This document shows positions 45,105 through 56,428 of a DNA stretch of 64,000 bases, one piece after another. The stretch's first letter is position 1. Every line of letters starts with the position of its first letter. Below the pieces are notes generated by a model. The model was not told the DNA's origin and did no database searches. It worked only from the letters and a program-made list of their open reading frames with translations. The stretch comes from Corynebacterium kalidii (lineage in GTDB: Bacteria > Actinomycetota > Actinomycetes > Mycobacteriales > Mycobacteriaceae). The stretch covers positions 1 through 64,000 of the forward strand of contig NZ_JALIEA010000010.1 of assembly GCF_022869005.1 (NCBI RefSeq), given 5' to 3'. The position numbers and the translations under genes were made by a program.

Positions 45105-45577
45105 GCGTCCACCTTCCCGTTCACCGCGTAGACGACGCCGACCTGCGCCGCGCCGTACACCGTCGACGGCAGCGCGCGGAAGATCCCGCCGATCAGAGGG
45201 ATGCGGCCGAGAGTGCTGGTGACCAACGCCGCTCCCGCCGCGTCCAGACGCCCGTTGAGCCACGCAGCGGTACCGAGAACGGCGACTGGTGCTCCAGCCA
45301 GAACCACAAGCCCGGGAGCAGCATTGGTGCCCAGGTTCTCCCTCATCTGCGCCAGGGATTCACGTATCTCACCCCGTTCCTCGTCCGACAGGGCCTCCCA
45401 CTCGTCGGCAAGGACGAGGCCGACCCCGGTGGCGAGTACCGCTGCCTGGCCGGCACGGCGCGGCCACTTCCGCTTCACCACGTCGCGCACCAGGTAGTAC
45501 CCCAGTGTGGTGGCGGCAATGATCCGGAACTCCTTCTGCGTGAGTGCGCGTTGTCCTGTTCTGGTTTTCATGGCCAT
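45101..45577 (-). CDS. Small membrane protein of unknown function
   Basis: A 158-residue protein with a basic N-terminus, one hydrophobic segment near residues 40-55 (AAVLATGVGLVLADEW), a charged middle helix (LSDEERGEIRESLAQMRENLG) and a second hydrophobic region near 88-108. ATG 45577 is chosen because GAGGAGG lies 6 bases upstream; ATG 45571 is the next option. It is coupled to the following 207-residue protein by ATGA. I recognise no family. Confidence 0.7.
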   Translation of the reverse strand: MAMKTRTGQRALTQKEFRIIAATTLGYYLVRDVVKRKWPRRAGQAAVLATGVGLVLADEWEALSDEERGEIRESLAQMRENLGTNAAPGLVVLAGAPVAVLGTAAWLNGRLDAAGAALVTSTLGRIPLIGGIFRALPSTVYGAAQVGVVYAVNGKVDA

Positions 45578-45680
45578 CGTGGTCCTCCTCGCAGTCGCGG
45601 CGTGCACCCCCATCGCCGGGATCCGCCTCCCCTCCGAGTGTAGATCAGCACCCGGACACGGCCGTTGTACGCTGGAGGTC

Positions 45681-46001
45681 ATGTTCGGAAAAGACCGTGC
45701 CAAGAACCAGATGCGGCGCTCCATCGCCAAGGCGAACGCCGGCCAGCCCGCCGGGACGAAGGGGTCGCGTGCGGAGACCAACGTGGTCGGCGGCACCGCG
45801 ACCGACAAGAGCTACGAGGCCGCGTCGCGGGCCGAGGCCCCGCTGAACGAGTTCATGGTGCGGCTGCTCGCCCAGGAGCTCCCGGTGCTGGACTCCACGA
45901 GCCGCCGGATCGTCAACCGCGAACTGCGTGAGTACGACGGGCCGACGATCACCTGCGTCGCCGAACTGCCGGAGACCGTCCGCGAGGTCATGGAGCTGTA
46001 G
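45681..46001 (+). CDS. Small protein of unknown function (106 residues)
   Basis: A short, mainly helical protein beginning MFGKDRAKNQMRRSIAKANAG, with a basic first third and an acidic end. No TM segment. ATG 45681 has TACGCT exactly 7 bases upstream, which supports both the gene and the start. It is divergent from the small membrane protein gene and convergent with the 1023-residue TPR-like gene. Confidence 0.65.
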   Translation: MFGKDRAKNQMRRSIAKANAGQPAGTKGSRAETNVVGGTATDKSYEAASRAEAPLNEFMVRLLAQELPVLDSTSRRIVNRELREYDGPTITCVAELPETVREVMEL

Positions 46002-46023
46002 CCACGGCGGTCACCGGCACCGT

Positions 46024-49000
46024 TCACACGCCACTGATCTCCCGGAGCAGCCCGGCGTACCGGTCGCGCACACCCGGGTCGACACCGTGGCGGGCGGCCG
46101 CGTCGAGGCGACGCGTCACCGCGGCGATGAGCCAGTCGGCGTCGACCCGTCGGGCCTGCTGGACGACCGACTCGAAGATCAGCAACGCCTCGTCGTCCCG
46201 CCCGAGCACGTGCAGCAGCAGGGCCTCCTCGGTCAACGCCTCCAGGCGCGCCGACTCCACCGCCGTGCCCGGCACCGGCCCCACACCCGCGCGGACGAAC
46301 GCCTCCTCCGCCTTCTTCGCCACTCCGGCGGCCCACGCCGTCAGCTCCAGCGCCTCGGCGACCCGGTCGGTGTGCACCAGGCCCCGGTTGACCGACAGCA
46401 CGTGGTCGACCAGGTCCCCGGCCGCCCGCAACGCCAGCTCCTCGGACGGCAGCTCCGCCTCCAGGGTGGACGCCGCGACGTGGAACCGCCGGTACGCCTC
46501 CTTGAACCGGTCGACCTGGCCCGGCCAGTCCTCGGCGAAGGCGTCGCCCACCAGTGCCGTCGCCAGGCGGGTGGCCTCCGCTTCCCGACGGAAGGCGGCG
46601 TGGGGGAACCGCTGCCAGTCCAGCCCCTCGATATCGTCGAGCCCGTCGAGCACGAACGCCGCCCGCGGGAAGTCCCGGTCGTCGAGCAGCGCCGACACGC
46701 ACGTCACCTGGTACTCCGCGGCGGCCTCCCACTGCTCCCGGAACCGGGCGTTGTCCGCGGCCTCGGCGAACGCGCCGGCGGCGGCCCGGTGGTTGCCCAG
46801 TTTCCCCAACGTCTCACCACGCGCCGCCATGAGGTGCACCCGCATCAGCGCACTGTCGCTCTCCGCCATCGCTGCCCCGGCGGGCTCGTCCGTCCCCGCG
46901 TTCACCAGGGCCAGGCACCTGTCGTACACGGCGAGCGACTCATGGAACGCGCCGTGCCCGGACAGCGCGACCCCCAGCGACAGCAGTTCGTCGAGCAGCC
47001 CGGGGACCTCCTCGTCCCCGAGCATCGCCACCGGGCCTGCCGGCGGGGACGGCAGACTCAGCGCCACTCCGGCGACATAGTGCGCCACCTGCGCCACCAG
47101 GGCGTCCGTCCCGGGGTCGTCCGCCGCGAGCTCCACGATGCCGGCCAGCAGGGCCGACCCGACCTCCGGTATCGACCGCGGGACGAACCTGGTGACCTGC
47201 CGGACGCCCCGCAACGCCAGACGCAGCGACTCCTTGTCGGGGTACACCCCGCCCATCAGCACGTCCTGCTCGATGACACGCCGGACGAGGGGGCCGGAGC
47301 CCTGCCAGAACCCGACGACGGTCTCCACCCGGTTCGCCAGGATCGTGACCGGGTCGGCACCGGTGTCCTCGGCCTCGTCCTGGGCGCGTTGGCGCTCCCG
47401 CAGCAGCTCGTCGAGTTCGTCGAGCACCGGGCCACCGGCACCGGTCCCAGACCCCTCAGACCTGTCAGCCTCGTCGGCCTCGTCGTAGAAGCCGCCCTCG
47501 TCCTGCGTCTCGTACCTCCGCAGCAGCTCCCCGACCAGCGCGCCGAGCGGCTCACCGCCGGGGCCATCCTGCGGGCCGTCCTGCGTGCCGGGCCCCGCCG
47601 ACCCGGCACTGATCACGGCCAACCGGTCGACGGTGACACCCACCGCCTCCGACAGGCCCAGCATCGAGTACATCATCAGGGCGGCGACCGTGTCCGCCGG
47701 GTCCAGGGCCGTGAGGTCCACCGGGCCCGCCACGGGGATCTCCGGCGAGGCCGTCCCGCTGACCTCGCCGCGCCAGTCCGCGACCTCCCGCGGCAGGGTC
47801 AGCCAGGCGTCCTCCACCCACGACGGCAACGACGACGGCATCGCCGGGGTGACCGACAGGGCGTGCGACTCCGGTGCCGGGGCGACCGGCGCCGTCGGCG
47901 CACCGGCGGGCGCACGGTGCAGACCCAAACCGACGCGCGTCTCCACGTCGTTGCCGTTACGGAGGTCCAGGGCGGCCGCCGCGGACCGCGCCCGCTCACC
48001 GGTCCACCGGGCCAGGCCCGCGACCGTCCCGCCGCCGGCCTGCTCCCCCGCCAACGCCAACCAGTCCGCCACCGCCGGCAGACCGGCGAACAACGGCCGC
48101 ACCTCGCCGGCCCCGGCACGCGCCGCGGCGTCCAGCACGGTGTGCAGCCCCTCCAGGAGATGGACGTCCTCGGCGGGGGCCCGCCGGTGCAGCGCCATGA
48201 CCGGCAGCATCCGGTCCAGCAGCCCCAGCGCCAGCGACGTCCGTCCCGTCACCGCGAGGAGCTCGGCCACCTGCAGCAGGGCGTCCGACAACTCCGGCGA
48301 CCCCACCGCCCGGTCCGCGACGAACGCCGCCCGCGCCGCCGTGACCTCCGGGTCGACGACACCGGACAACGGGATCAGCGACTCCGCCAGCATCACCGTG
48401 GGCTGCACATGGGCCTCCGGGGCGTTCTCCATGGCCTCGACGATCCCGGCCACGGTCTCCAGGTCACCCCGCTGCAACGCCACCATGCCGCGGACATCCA
48501 GGTCACGCTGGAAACGGTGCGCCTGCGCCCACGTCATCTCCTCGGGCAACGACGGTTCCGGCAGGTCGTCGAGGATCCCCTGCGCCTCGTCCAACCGGCC
48601 CAACGCCAGCAGCACGCGCACGCGGGTCTCGGCGATGTCGGTGGTGGACCGTCCGAGGCTCTCCAACGCCCCGGCCGCCGTCTCGCCCAGTGCCTCCAGG
48701 TCGGCCAGGGCGATGTCCGGACGCTGCGCCGCACCCAGGACGATCTCCTGCCACAGCAGGTCGAAGATGTTCGGCAGGTCCCCCTCCGCCCCGTTCCGTC
48801 CGGCGTCGGGGTGCGCGGGGAAGCGGTGCGGGTCCTCCCGGTGCTTCTCCCACAGCCCCGGCAGCAGGTCGACGGTGTCCGGACGGTCGAGCGACTCCCC
48901 CTCCAGACAACGCAGCAGGTCAATCCGGTAGGCCAACTCCTCGTCCTCACGGGAAGTTCCCAGACAATCCGGCAGTTCCTCACACCTGCGCAGGTAGGAC

Positions 49001-49095
49001 TCCTCGCTGATCTCCCCGCGGGAACGCCTCCCCCGCAGAGAATCCCATTCCTGTGCGACCCACGCCACATCCTGCGTATCTCCGACCCGTCCCAT
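46024..49095 (-). CDS. Large TPR-like helical repeat protein of unknown function
   Basis: A 1023-residue soluble protein, almost entirely predicted helix by eye. It contains repeated helix-turn-helix pairs and at least one clear tetratricopeptide-like unit near residue 755 (ARGETLGKLGNHRAAAGAFAEA). No nucleotide-binding, protease or membrane motif was found. Conserved catalytic residues are not evident, so a scaffold or regulatory role is likely. ATG 49095 is chosen because CATAGT lies 6 bases upstream and MGRVGDTQDVAW begins a plausible helix; longer readings run across dprE1. It is head-to-head with dprE1, separated by only 49 bases. Confidence 0.75.
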   Translation of the reverse strand: MGRVGDTQDVAWVAQEWDSLRGRRSRGEISEESYLRRCEELPDCLGTSREDEELAYRIDLLRCLEGESLDRPDTVDLLPGLWEKHREDPHRFPAHPDAGRNGAEGDLPNIFDLLWQEIVLGAAQRPDIALADLEALGETAAGALESLGRSTTDIAETRVRVLLALGRLDEAQGILDDLPEPSLPEEMTWAQAHRFQRDLDVRGMVALQRGDLETVAGIVEAMENAPEAHVQPTVMLAESLIPLSGVVDPEVTAARAAFVADRAVGSPELSDALLQVAELLAVTGRTSLALGLLDRMLPVMALHRRAPAEDVHLLEGLHTVLDAAARAGAGEVRPLFAGLPAVADWLALAGEQAGGGTVAGLARWTGERARSAAAALDLRNGNDVETRVGLGLHRAPAGAPTAPVAPAPESHALSVTPAMPSSLPSWVEDAWLTLPREVADWRGEVSGTASPEIPVAGPVDLTALDPADTVAALMMYSMLGLSEAVGVTVDRLAVISAGSAGPGTQDGPQDGPGGEPLGALVGELLRRYETQDEGGFYDEADEADRSEGSGTGAGGPVLDELDELLRERQRAQDEAEDTGADPVTILANRVETVVGFWQGSGPLVRRVIEQDVLMGGVYPDKESLRLALRGVRQVTRFVPRSIPEVGSALLAGIVELAADDPGTDALVAQVAHYVAGVALSLPSPPAGPVAMLGDEEVPGLLDELLSLGVALSGHGAFHESLAVYDRCLALVNAGTDEPAGAAMAESDSALMRVHLMAARGETLGKLGNHRAAAGAFAEAADNARFREQWEAAAEYQVTCVSALLDDRDFPRAAFVLDGLDDIEGLDWQRFPHAAFRREAEATRLATALVGDAFAEDWPGQVDRFKEAYRRFHVAASTLEAELPSEELALRAAGDLVDHVLSVNRGLVHTDRVAEALELTAWAAGVAKKAEEAFVRAGVGPVPGTAVESARLEALTEEALLLHVLGRDDEALLIFESVVQQARRVDADWLIAAVTRRLDAAARHGVDPGVRDRYAGLLREISGV

Positions 49096-49144
49096 GCCCC
49101 AACTATGACATGGATCGGCCTCCCCCGGCGGTAGGGTGGTCACC
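49096..49144. promoter_or_regulatory. Compact divergent promoter between the TPR gene and dprE1
   Basis: Only 49 bases separate the two start codons. A CATAGT box (minus strand, 49102-49107) lies 6 bases from ATG 49095, and TAGGGT (plus strand, 49132-49137) lies 7 bases from ATG 49145. The two -35 regions must overlap, so the genes are probably expressed in a linked way. Confidence 0.65.
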
Positions 49145-50560
49145 ATGGAACTGAAGACGCACACCCGGACGCTCACCGGGTGGGGACGAACCGCGCCCAC
49201 CTCGGCCGAGGTCCTCGCCACCCCTGATGTCGACATCATCTCCGCCGCCGTCGCCCAGGTCGCCGACGACAACGCCGACAAGCCCGACCACCTCAAGCGC
49301 GGCGTCATCGCCCGCGGCATGGGCCGGTCCTACGGCGACCCCGCCATGAACGGCGGTGGCCTGGTGATCGACATGCAGCAGCTCAACCGCATCCACTCCA
49401 TCGACCCGGACACCGCCCTGGTCGACGTGGACGCCGGCGTCACCCTCGACCAGCTGATGAAGGCCGCGCTGCCCTCCGGCCTGTGGGTCCCGGTCCTGCC
49501 CGGCACCCGCCAGGTCACCATCGGCGGGGCCATCGGCCCGGACATCCACGGCAAGAACCACCACTCCGCCGGTTCCTTCGGCGACCACGTGGTCTCCATG
49601 GAACTGCTCGTCGCCGACGGACGTGTCCTGCACCTCGAACCGGAGGGCTCCGCGGACGACCCCGACGGCACCCTGTTCTGGGCCACCGTCGGTGGCATGG
49701 GCCTGACCGGCATCATCCTGCGGGCCACGATCCGGATGACGAAGACGGAGACCGCCTACTTCCTGGCGGACACCGACCGCACCGACACCCTCGACGAGAC
49801 CATCGCCGCACACTCCGACGGCTCCGAGGTCAACTACACCTACTCGTCGGCCTGGTTCGACTGCATCTCCCCCGCCCCGAAACTGGGCCGGGCGACGATC
49901 TCCCGCGGCTCGCTGGCCACCCTGGACCAGCTCAAGGAGTACGCCCCGAAGCTGGCGGCGGACCCGCTGAAGTTCAACGCCCCGCAGCTGATGACCGTGC
50001 CGGACATCTTCCCGTCCTTCACCCTGAACAAGCTGACGCTGTCCGCCGTGGGCCTGGCGTACTACACGATGGGTGCCCCGGCGAAGAACCAGGTCAAGAA
50101 CCTCACGCAGTTCTACCAGCCGCTCGACCTCATCGGGGAGTGGAACCGCGGCTACGGGTCGAAGGGCTTCCTCCAGTACCAGTTCGTGGTGCCGACCGAG
50201 GCCGTGGAACCGTTCAAGGACATCATCCGCGACATCCAGGCGTCCGGCCACTACTCCGCGCTGAACGTGTTCAAGCTCTTCGGCGAGGGCAACCGTGCAC
50301 CGCTGAGCTACCCGATGCCCGGCTGGAACGTGTGCGTGGACTTCCCGATCCGTCCGGGTCTCGGCGCCTTCCTGGACAAGCTCGACCAGCGCGTCATGGA
50401 GTTCGGCGGCCGCCTCTACCTGGCCAAGGAGTCGCGTACCTCCGCCGAGAACTTCCACAGGATGTACCCGGGCCTGGAGGGCTGGCTGGAGACCCGCCGG
50501 TCCATCGACCCCACGGGCGTCTTCGCCTCCGACATGTCCCGCCGCCTCGAGCTCAACTAG
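49145..50560 (+). CDS. dprE1: Decaprenylphosphoryl-beta-D-ribose 2'-oxidase DprE1
   Basis: A 471-residue FAD enzyme that oxidises decaprenyl-phospho-ribose, the first step to decaprenyl-phospho-arabinose. The FAD site is seen in [13 protein letters not shown] and [23 protein letters not shown]. The C-terminal [10 protein letters not shown] carries Cys397, equivalent to mycobacterial Cys387, the residue attacked by benzothiazinones. ATG 49145 is preferred over GTG 49136 because TAGGGT lies 7 bases upstream (leaderless). DprE2 follows 24 bases after its stop. The usual dprE1-dprE2-aftA-emb order is broken here. Confidence 0.96.
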   Translation: MELKTHTRTLTGWGRTAPTSAEVLATPDVDIISAAVAQVADDNADKPDHLKRGVIARGMGRSYGDPAMNGGGLVIDMQQLNRIHSIDPDTALVDVDAGVTLDQLMKAALPSGLWVPVLPGTRQVTIGGAIGPDIHGKNHHSAGSFGDHVVSMELLVADGRVLHLEPEGSADDPDGTLFWATVGGMGLTGIILRATIRMTKTETAYFLADTDRTDTLDETIAAHSDGSEVNYTYSSAWFDCISPAPKLGRATISRGSLATLDQLKEYAPKLAADPLKFNAPQLMTVPDIFPSFTLNKLTLSAVGLAYYTMGAPAKNQVKNLTQFYQPLDLIGEWNRGYGSKGFLQYQFVVPTEAVEPFKDIIRDIQASGHYSALNVFKLFGEGNRAPLSYPMPGWNVCVDFPIRPGLGAFLDKLDQRVMEFGGRLYLAKESRTSAENFHRMYPGLEGWLETRRSIDPTGVFASDMSRRLELN

Positions 50561-50584
50561 AGCCTGTTTAGGAGAGTCTTTCCA

Positions 50585-51343
50585 ATGATCAACGCTGTGG
50601 GTAAGCCCCAGTCCATCCTGCTGCTCGGCGGCGCCTCCGACATGGGCCTCGCCGTGGTCGAGGAGTTCCTGACCCGTGGCCCGGCCCGTGTGGTGCTGGC
50701 CGCCCGCCCCGGCGAGGACCTGTCCTCCGCCGTGGAACGTATGGAGGCCGCGGGCGCCTCCGCCGTGGAGACCGTCGGCTTCGACGCCACCGACTTCGAC
50801 TCCCACCCGGCCGTCTTCGACGAGATCTGGGCCGGTGGCGACATCGACCTGGCCGTCGTCGCCTTCGGTGTGCTCGGTGACAACGAGGTGCAGTGGACCG
50901 ACCAGAAGCAGGCCGTGCTCGCCGCCCAGGTGAACTACACCGGCGCCGTCTCGGTCGGTGTGCTGCTGTCCAACCGGATGAAGGCCCAGGGCCACGGCCA
51001 GATCGTGGTCTTCTCGTCGGTCGCCGGTGAGATGGTGCGACGCTCGAACTTCGTCTACGGCTCCACGAAGGCCGGCGTGGACGGTTTCTACCGCATGCTC
51101 GGCGAGGCGTTGCGTGGCACCGGGGTGAAGGTGCTGACCGTGCGCCCCGGCCAGGTGCGCACGAACATGACCGCCGGGCTGGACGACGCCCCGCTGACCG
51201 TGGACAAGACCGACGCCGCGAAGGCCGTCGCCGCAGGTGTCGACGGCGGCAAGCCGGTCATCTGGATCCACCCGCTGTTCCGCCCGATCATGCTGATCCT
51301 GAAGAACCTGCCGCAGTTCATCGTGCGGCGCCTGCCGCTGTAG
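50585..51343 (+). CDS. dprE2: Decaprenylphosphoryl-2-keto-beta-D-erythro-pentose reductase DprE2
   Basis: A 252-residue SDR that reduces the DprE1 product to decaprenyl-phospho-arabinose, the arabinose donor for AftA and Emb. It has LLLGGASDMGLAVVEEF (cofactor loop), SSVAGE and the catalytic YGSTKAG (YxxxK). ATG 50585 follows dprE1 by 24 bases with a GGAGAG ribosome site, so the two form an operon. Size matches the family (about 254 residues). Confidence 0.95.
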   Translation: MINAVGKPQSILLLGGASDMGLAVVEEFLTRGPARVVLAARPGEDLSSAVERMEAAGASAVETVGFDATDFDSHPAVFDEIWAGGDIDLAVVAFGVLGDNEVQWTDQKQAVLAAQVNYTGAVSVGVLLSNRMKAQGHGQIVVFSSVAGEMVRRSNFVYGSTKAGVDGFYRMLGEALRGTGVKVLTVRPGQVRTNMTAGLDDAPLTVDKTDAAKAVAAGVDGGKPVIWIHPLFRPIMLILKNLPQFIVRRLPL

Positions 51344-51382
51344 GACAGTTCCGCCGCTCACGAACGGAAGAGGCAATATCCA

Positions 51383-51420
51383 TTCGCGTTGACATCGACG
51401 CGAACGGATCATGGTATAAA
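51383..51420 (+). promoter_or_regulatory. Promoter with inverted repeat upstream of fic
   Basis: TTCGCGT-N8-ACGCGAA (51383-51404) contains a TTGACA-like -35 (51389-51394). TATAAA (51415-51420) is a possible -10, 20 bases further and 8 bases before ATG 51429. This stretch is AT-richer than its surroundings. Confidence 0.4.
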
Positions 51421-51428
51421 CGTATTCC

Positions 51429-52625
51429 ATGTCGTCATGGCCGAACGTTTCCTACGAAACCCTGCCCTGGACATCCCGTGCGCTGCTGTCGAATCGGGCG
51501 AGACGGCGCCAACCCACGCACTACACGTCCGCCACTCCTCCACGGATATCGGAACTCGAGCATGTGTCGGCCCATCTCACTGAGGCCAATCTGACCCTCG
51601 CTGACGAGGCGACGATCGCGGCCACCAGGTTCGATGCGACAGAAGCGTCCGGTATCCTCCCCTTCGCCCCCCTCCTTCTCCGGGGCGAGTCCGTGGCGTC
51701 CTCCCGTATTGAACAGCTCACGTCATCGTCACGGAAAGTGATGGAGGCTGAACTGTTCGACGCCCCTTCGGGACGGACCGGGAATGCCGCATTGATCGCT
51801 GCCGCCACGGCCCAGATGACCGAAGCCATCGGTGCACAGGATCTCCCGACCCTCCAGTCCATTCTCACGATGCACGAGCTGTTGCTGGGGCCCAGTGACC
51901 CCACGATCGCCGGAGTGTTCCGCGACACCCCGGTCTGGATCGGCGGCAGCGACAGCCACCCGGACGGCGCCCTGTTCGTACCCCCCGAGCCTGGCCGCGT
52001 TCCGGCTCTCATGGAGGACCTGGTGGTCTTCATGACGCGCCGCGATGTCCCCGCCCTCGTCCTCGCAGCGGTCAGCCATGCCCAGTTCGAGACCGTCCAC
52101 CCGTTCGCCGACGGGAACGGCCGGACCGGACGTGCACTGATGCACAGGATCCTCCGTGCCCGTGGAGTGTCCCGGAACGGAACCCTCCCGCTCGCAGCCG
52201 GCATCCTCGAGGACCCCGAGTCCTACTTCGCAGCCCTGGACACCTACCGCGCCGGAGACATCAACGCGATTGTCCAGCTGATCTCCCGGTCTGCACTGCG
52301 TGGTGCAGAGCTCGGGGAATGGCTGGGAGGCGAGTTGACCGCGATCCGGCATACCTGGACCGACAGGGTCCACGCCCGGAAAGACGCCGCCGACTGGAGG
52401 ATCCTCGACATCCTGGTGCGCCAGCCGGTCGTCGACTCCGACATCATCTGCGGCGAACTCGGTCTCAGCCAGGTGAACACCCGGCGCGCGCTGGACCGGC
52501 TGGAGGAGGACGGGATCCTGGTCAGCTCACAGATCACCAGTTCACGGCGGGCATGGCGCAGCCCCGAGGTTCTCGAACTCCTGGACGAGTTCGCGGAACG
52601 CGCCGGGCGTCGCGGGATGCCGTGA
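51429..52625 (+). CDS. Fic family AMPylase-like protein with intrinsic inhibitory motif
   Basis: A 398-residue Fic protein. The catalytic motif HPFADGNGRTGR is at residues 224-235 (His224). An N-terminal SSRIEQ (91-96) matches the inhibitory helix of class II Fic proteins ([ST]xxxE[GN]), with Glu95 expected to block ATP binding; the following residue is Gln instead of Gly/Asn. A C-terminal winged helix (IICGELGLSQVNTRRALDRLEEDGIL) is typical of this class and may bind DNA. No antitoxin gene adjoins it. Codon use is less GC-extreme than in neighbours such as dprE2, hinting at acquisition. Confidence 0.92.
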   Translation: MSSWPNVSYETLPWTSRALLSNRARRRQPTHYTSATPPRISELEHVSAHLTEANLTLADEATIAATRFDATEASGILPFAPLLLRGESVASSRIEQLTSSSRKVMEAELFDAPSGRTGNAALIAAATAQMTEAIGAQDLPTLQSILTMHELLLGPSDPTIAGVFRDTPVWIGGSDSHPDGALFVPPEPGRVPALMEDLVVFMTRRDVPALVLAAVSHAQFETVHPFADGNGRTGRALMHRILRARGVSRNGTLPLAAGILEDPESYFAALDTYRAGDINAIVQLISRSALRGAELGEWLGGELTAIRHTWTDRVHARKDAADWRILDILVRQPVVDSDIICGELGLSQVNTRRALDRLEEDGILVSSQITSSRRAWRSPEVLELLDEFAERAGRRGMP

Positions 52626-52628
52626 GAG

Positions 52629-53705
52629 CTACCCCGCGAAGGGGTAGTCCGTGTACCCGTGCGCCCCGCCGACGTAGAACGTCGAGGAGTCCGGGGTGTT
52701 CAGCTCCAGGCCGTCCTTCCACCGCAGGACCAGGTCCGGGTTGGCGATGAACTGACGTCCGACCACCGCGGCGTCGGCCAGGTCGTCCTCGACGATGTGC
52801 CGTGCCTCGTCCAGCTCGGTGACGTGGCCGAACCCGCTGTTGAGCAGGAACGTCCCCGCGAACCTCGCGCGCAGGGCGGAGACGAGGTCACCGTCGATGT
52901 CGGCGTGCAGCACCGACAGGTACACCAGCCCGAGGTCACGGATTCCGTCAATCAGGGCGCCGTAGGTCGCCAGGACGTCCCCCCGGTCGTCCTCCGGGAC
53001 GCCCTGCACACCGTGTTCCGGGGAGATGCGCAGTGCGGTGCGGTCGGCACCGATCTCGGCGGCCACCGCGCGCACCACCTCGACGGTGAGGCGGGCCCGG
53101 TTCTCCGGGGATCCCCCGTAGGCGTCGTCCCGGTGATTCGAGGACGCCGCGGTGAACTCGTGCAGCAGGTAGCCGTTCGCACCGTGGATCTCGACTGCGT
53201 CGACACCGGCGTCGACGGCCCGGCGTGCCCCGTCGACGAATTCCTGGACGATCCGCGGGATCTCGTCGGTGCCCAGAGCCCGGGGCACCACACCGTCGAG
53301 CTTGCCGGAGAACCCGCGGACCGGGCCGCCGGTACCGATCGCGCTGGGCGCCTCCGGCTCACCACCGCGCAGCAGGTCGGGGTGGGACGTCCGGCCACCG
53401 TGCATGATCTGCATCACCAGGGTGCCGCCCTCGGCGTGGACCGCCTCGGCGACCTGCGCCCACCCCTCCTGCTGTGCGGCGTCGGCGATACCGGCCTGGC
53501 CGGGGAAGGAGCGGTTGCTGAAGGCCGGGAACGTCCCCTCCGTCAGCACGAGGCCGGCGGAGGCCCGCTGCCGGTAGTACTCCACGTGGAGGTCGGTGGG
53601 GACGCCGTCCTCGTCCGCCCGCTGGCGGGTCAGCGCGGCCATGGTCACCCGGTTGGTGAGGTGGAGCGCGCCGGTGTCCAGCGGGTCGAAGAGTGAGGTC
53701 GTCAT
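52629..53705 (-). CDS. Old-yellow-enzyme family NADH:flavin oxidoreductase
   Basis: A 358-residue FMN-dependent ene-reductase. FMN/substrate motifs are [20 protein letters not shown] and [23 protein letters not shown], and the late [11 protein letters not shown] is typical of the class of NemA/OYE-like enzymes. ATG 53705 (MTTSLFDPL) gives the normal N-terminus and length; ATG 53756 would add a Thr/Pro-rich tail and lacks family similarity. It is divergent from the copper operon, and the CsoR-type operator lies in its upstream region, so copper control is possible but unproven. Confidence 0.9.
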   Translation of the reverse strand: MTTSLFDPLDTGALHLTNRVTMAALTRQRADEDGVPTDLHVEYYRQRASAGLVLTEGTFPAFSNRSFPGQAGIADAAQQEGWAQVAEAVHAEGGTLVMQIMHGGRTSHPDLLRGGEPEAPSAIGTGGPVRGFSGKLDGVVPRALGTDEIPRIVQEFVDGARRAVDAGVDAVEIHGANGYLLHEFTAASSNHRDDAYGGSPENRARLTVEVVRAVAAEIGADRTALRISPEHGVQGVPEDDRGDVLATYGALIDGIRDLGLVYLSVLHADIDGDLVSALRARFAGTFLLNSGFGHVTELDEARHIVEDDLADAAVVGRQFIANPDLVLRWKDGLELNTPDSSTFYVGGAHGYTDYPFAG

Positions 53706-53815
53706 CGTGGAAGTCGCGGGAGTCGTCGAAGTCGCTGTCGCGGGAGTTGTCGTCATTCCCGGAACAACCCGGCCGGCCCCGGTGGTATTCCCCGGCACGG
53801 CACCACCCCTTGCGA

Positions 53816-53834
53816 TATACCCCATGGGGGTATA
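53816..53834. promoter_or_regulatory. CsoR-type copper operator
   Basis: Inverted repeat TATACCCC-ATG-GGGGTATA, 45 bases upstream of copZ. Its C/G-runs flanked by TATA match known CsoR sites of copper operons. No csoR gene lies in the window, so the repressor must be encoded elsewhere. Confidence 0.75.
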
Positions 53835-53878
53835 CAGTGGGCCCTGTCAAGGAGACAGAAGCAACCAAGGAGGACACC

Positions 53879-54088
53879 ATGACCACCATCACCAGGAACT
53901 ACACCGTCGACGGCATGACCTGCGGACACTGCAAGGCGTCCGTCGAAGAGGAGATCGGCGGGATCACCGGCGTCACCTCCGTCGACGCCGAACTCTCCAC
54001 CGGCACCGTCACGGTCACCGGCGAGGACCTCGACGACTCCACGGTCGCCGACGCCGTCGCCGAGGCCGGATACAGCATCAGGAGCTGA
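53879..54088 (+). CDS. copZ: Copper chaperone CopZ
   Basis: A 69-residue heavy-metal-associated domain with GMTCGHC metal-binding cysteines (C15 and C18) and the usual beta-alpha-beta-beta-alpha-beta pattern. It carries Cu(I) to the CopA pump encoded two bases downstream. AAGGAGG precedes ATG 53879; longer in-frame starts run through the operator region. Regulation by the CsoR-type operator upstream is likely. Confidence 0.95.
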   Translation: MTTITRNYTVDGMTCGHCKASVEEEIGGITGVTSVDAELSTGTVTVTGEDLDDSTVADAVAEAGYSIRS

Positions 54089-54090
54089 GC

Positions 54091-56418
<2,328 letters not shown>

Positions 56419-56428
56419 GTACAGCTGC

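Noticed and set aside
45928..49134. A 1068-codon open frame on the plus strand opposite the TPR-like gene
   Set aside because: Its translation is Arg/His/Gln/Pro-rich with no domain, as expected for the antisense of a GC-rich gene. The opposite strand shows natural helical repeats and a proper start.
49103..51430. A 775-codon minus-strand frame across dprE1 and dprE2
   Set aside because: It spans two well-identified genes on the other strand and has shadow composition.
51389..51583. A short frame overlapping the fic start
   Set aside because: It lies in a different frame over the Fic N-terminus and has no independent support.
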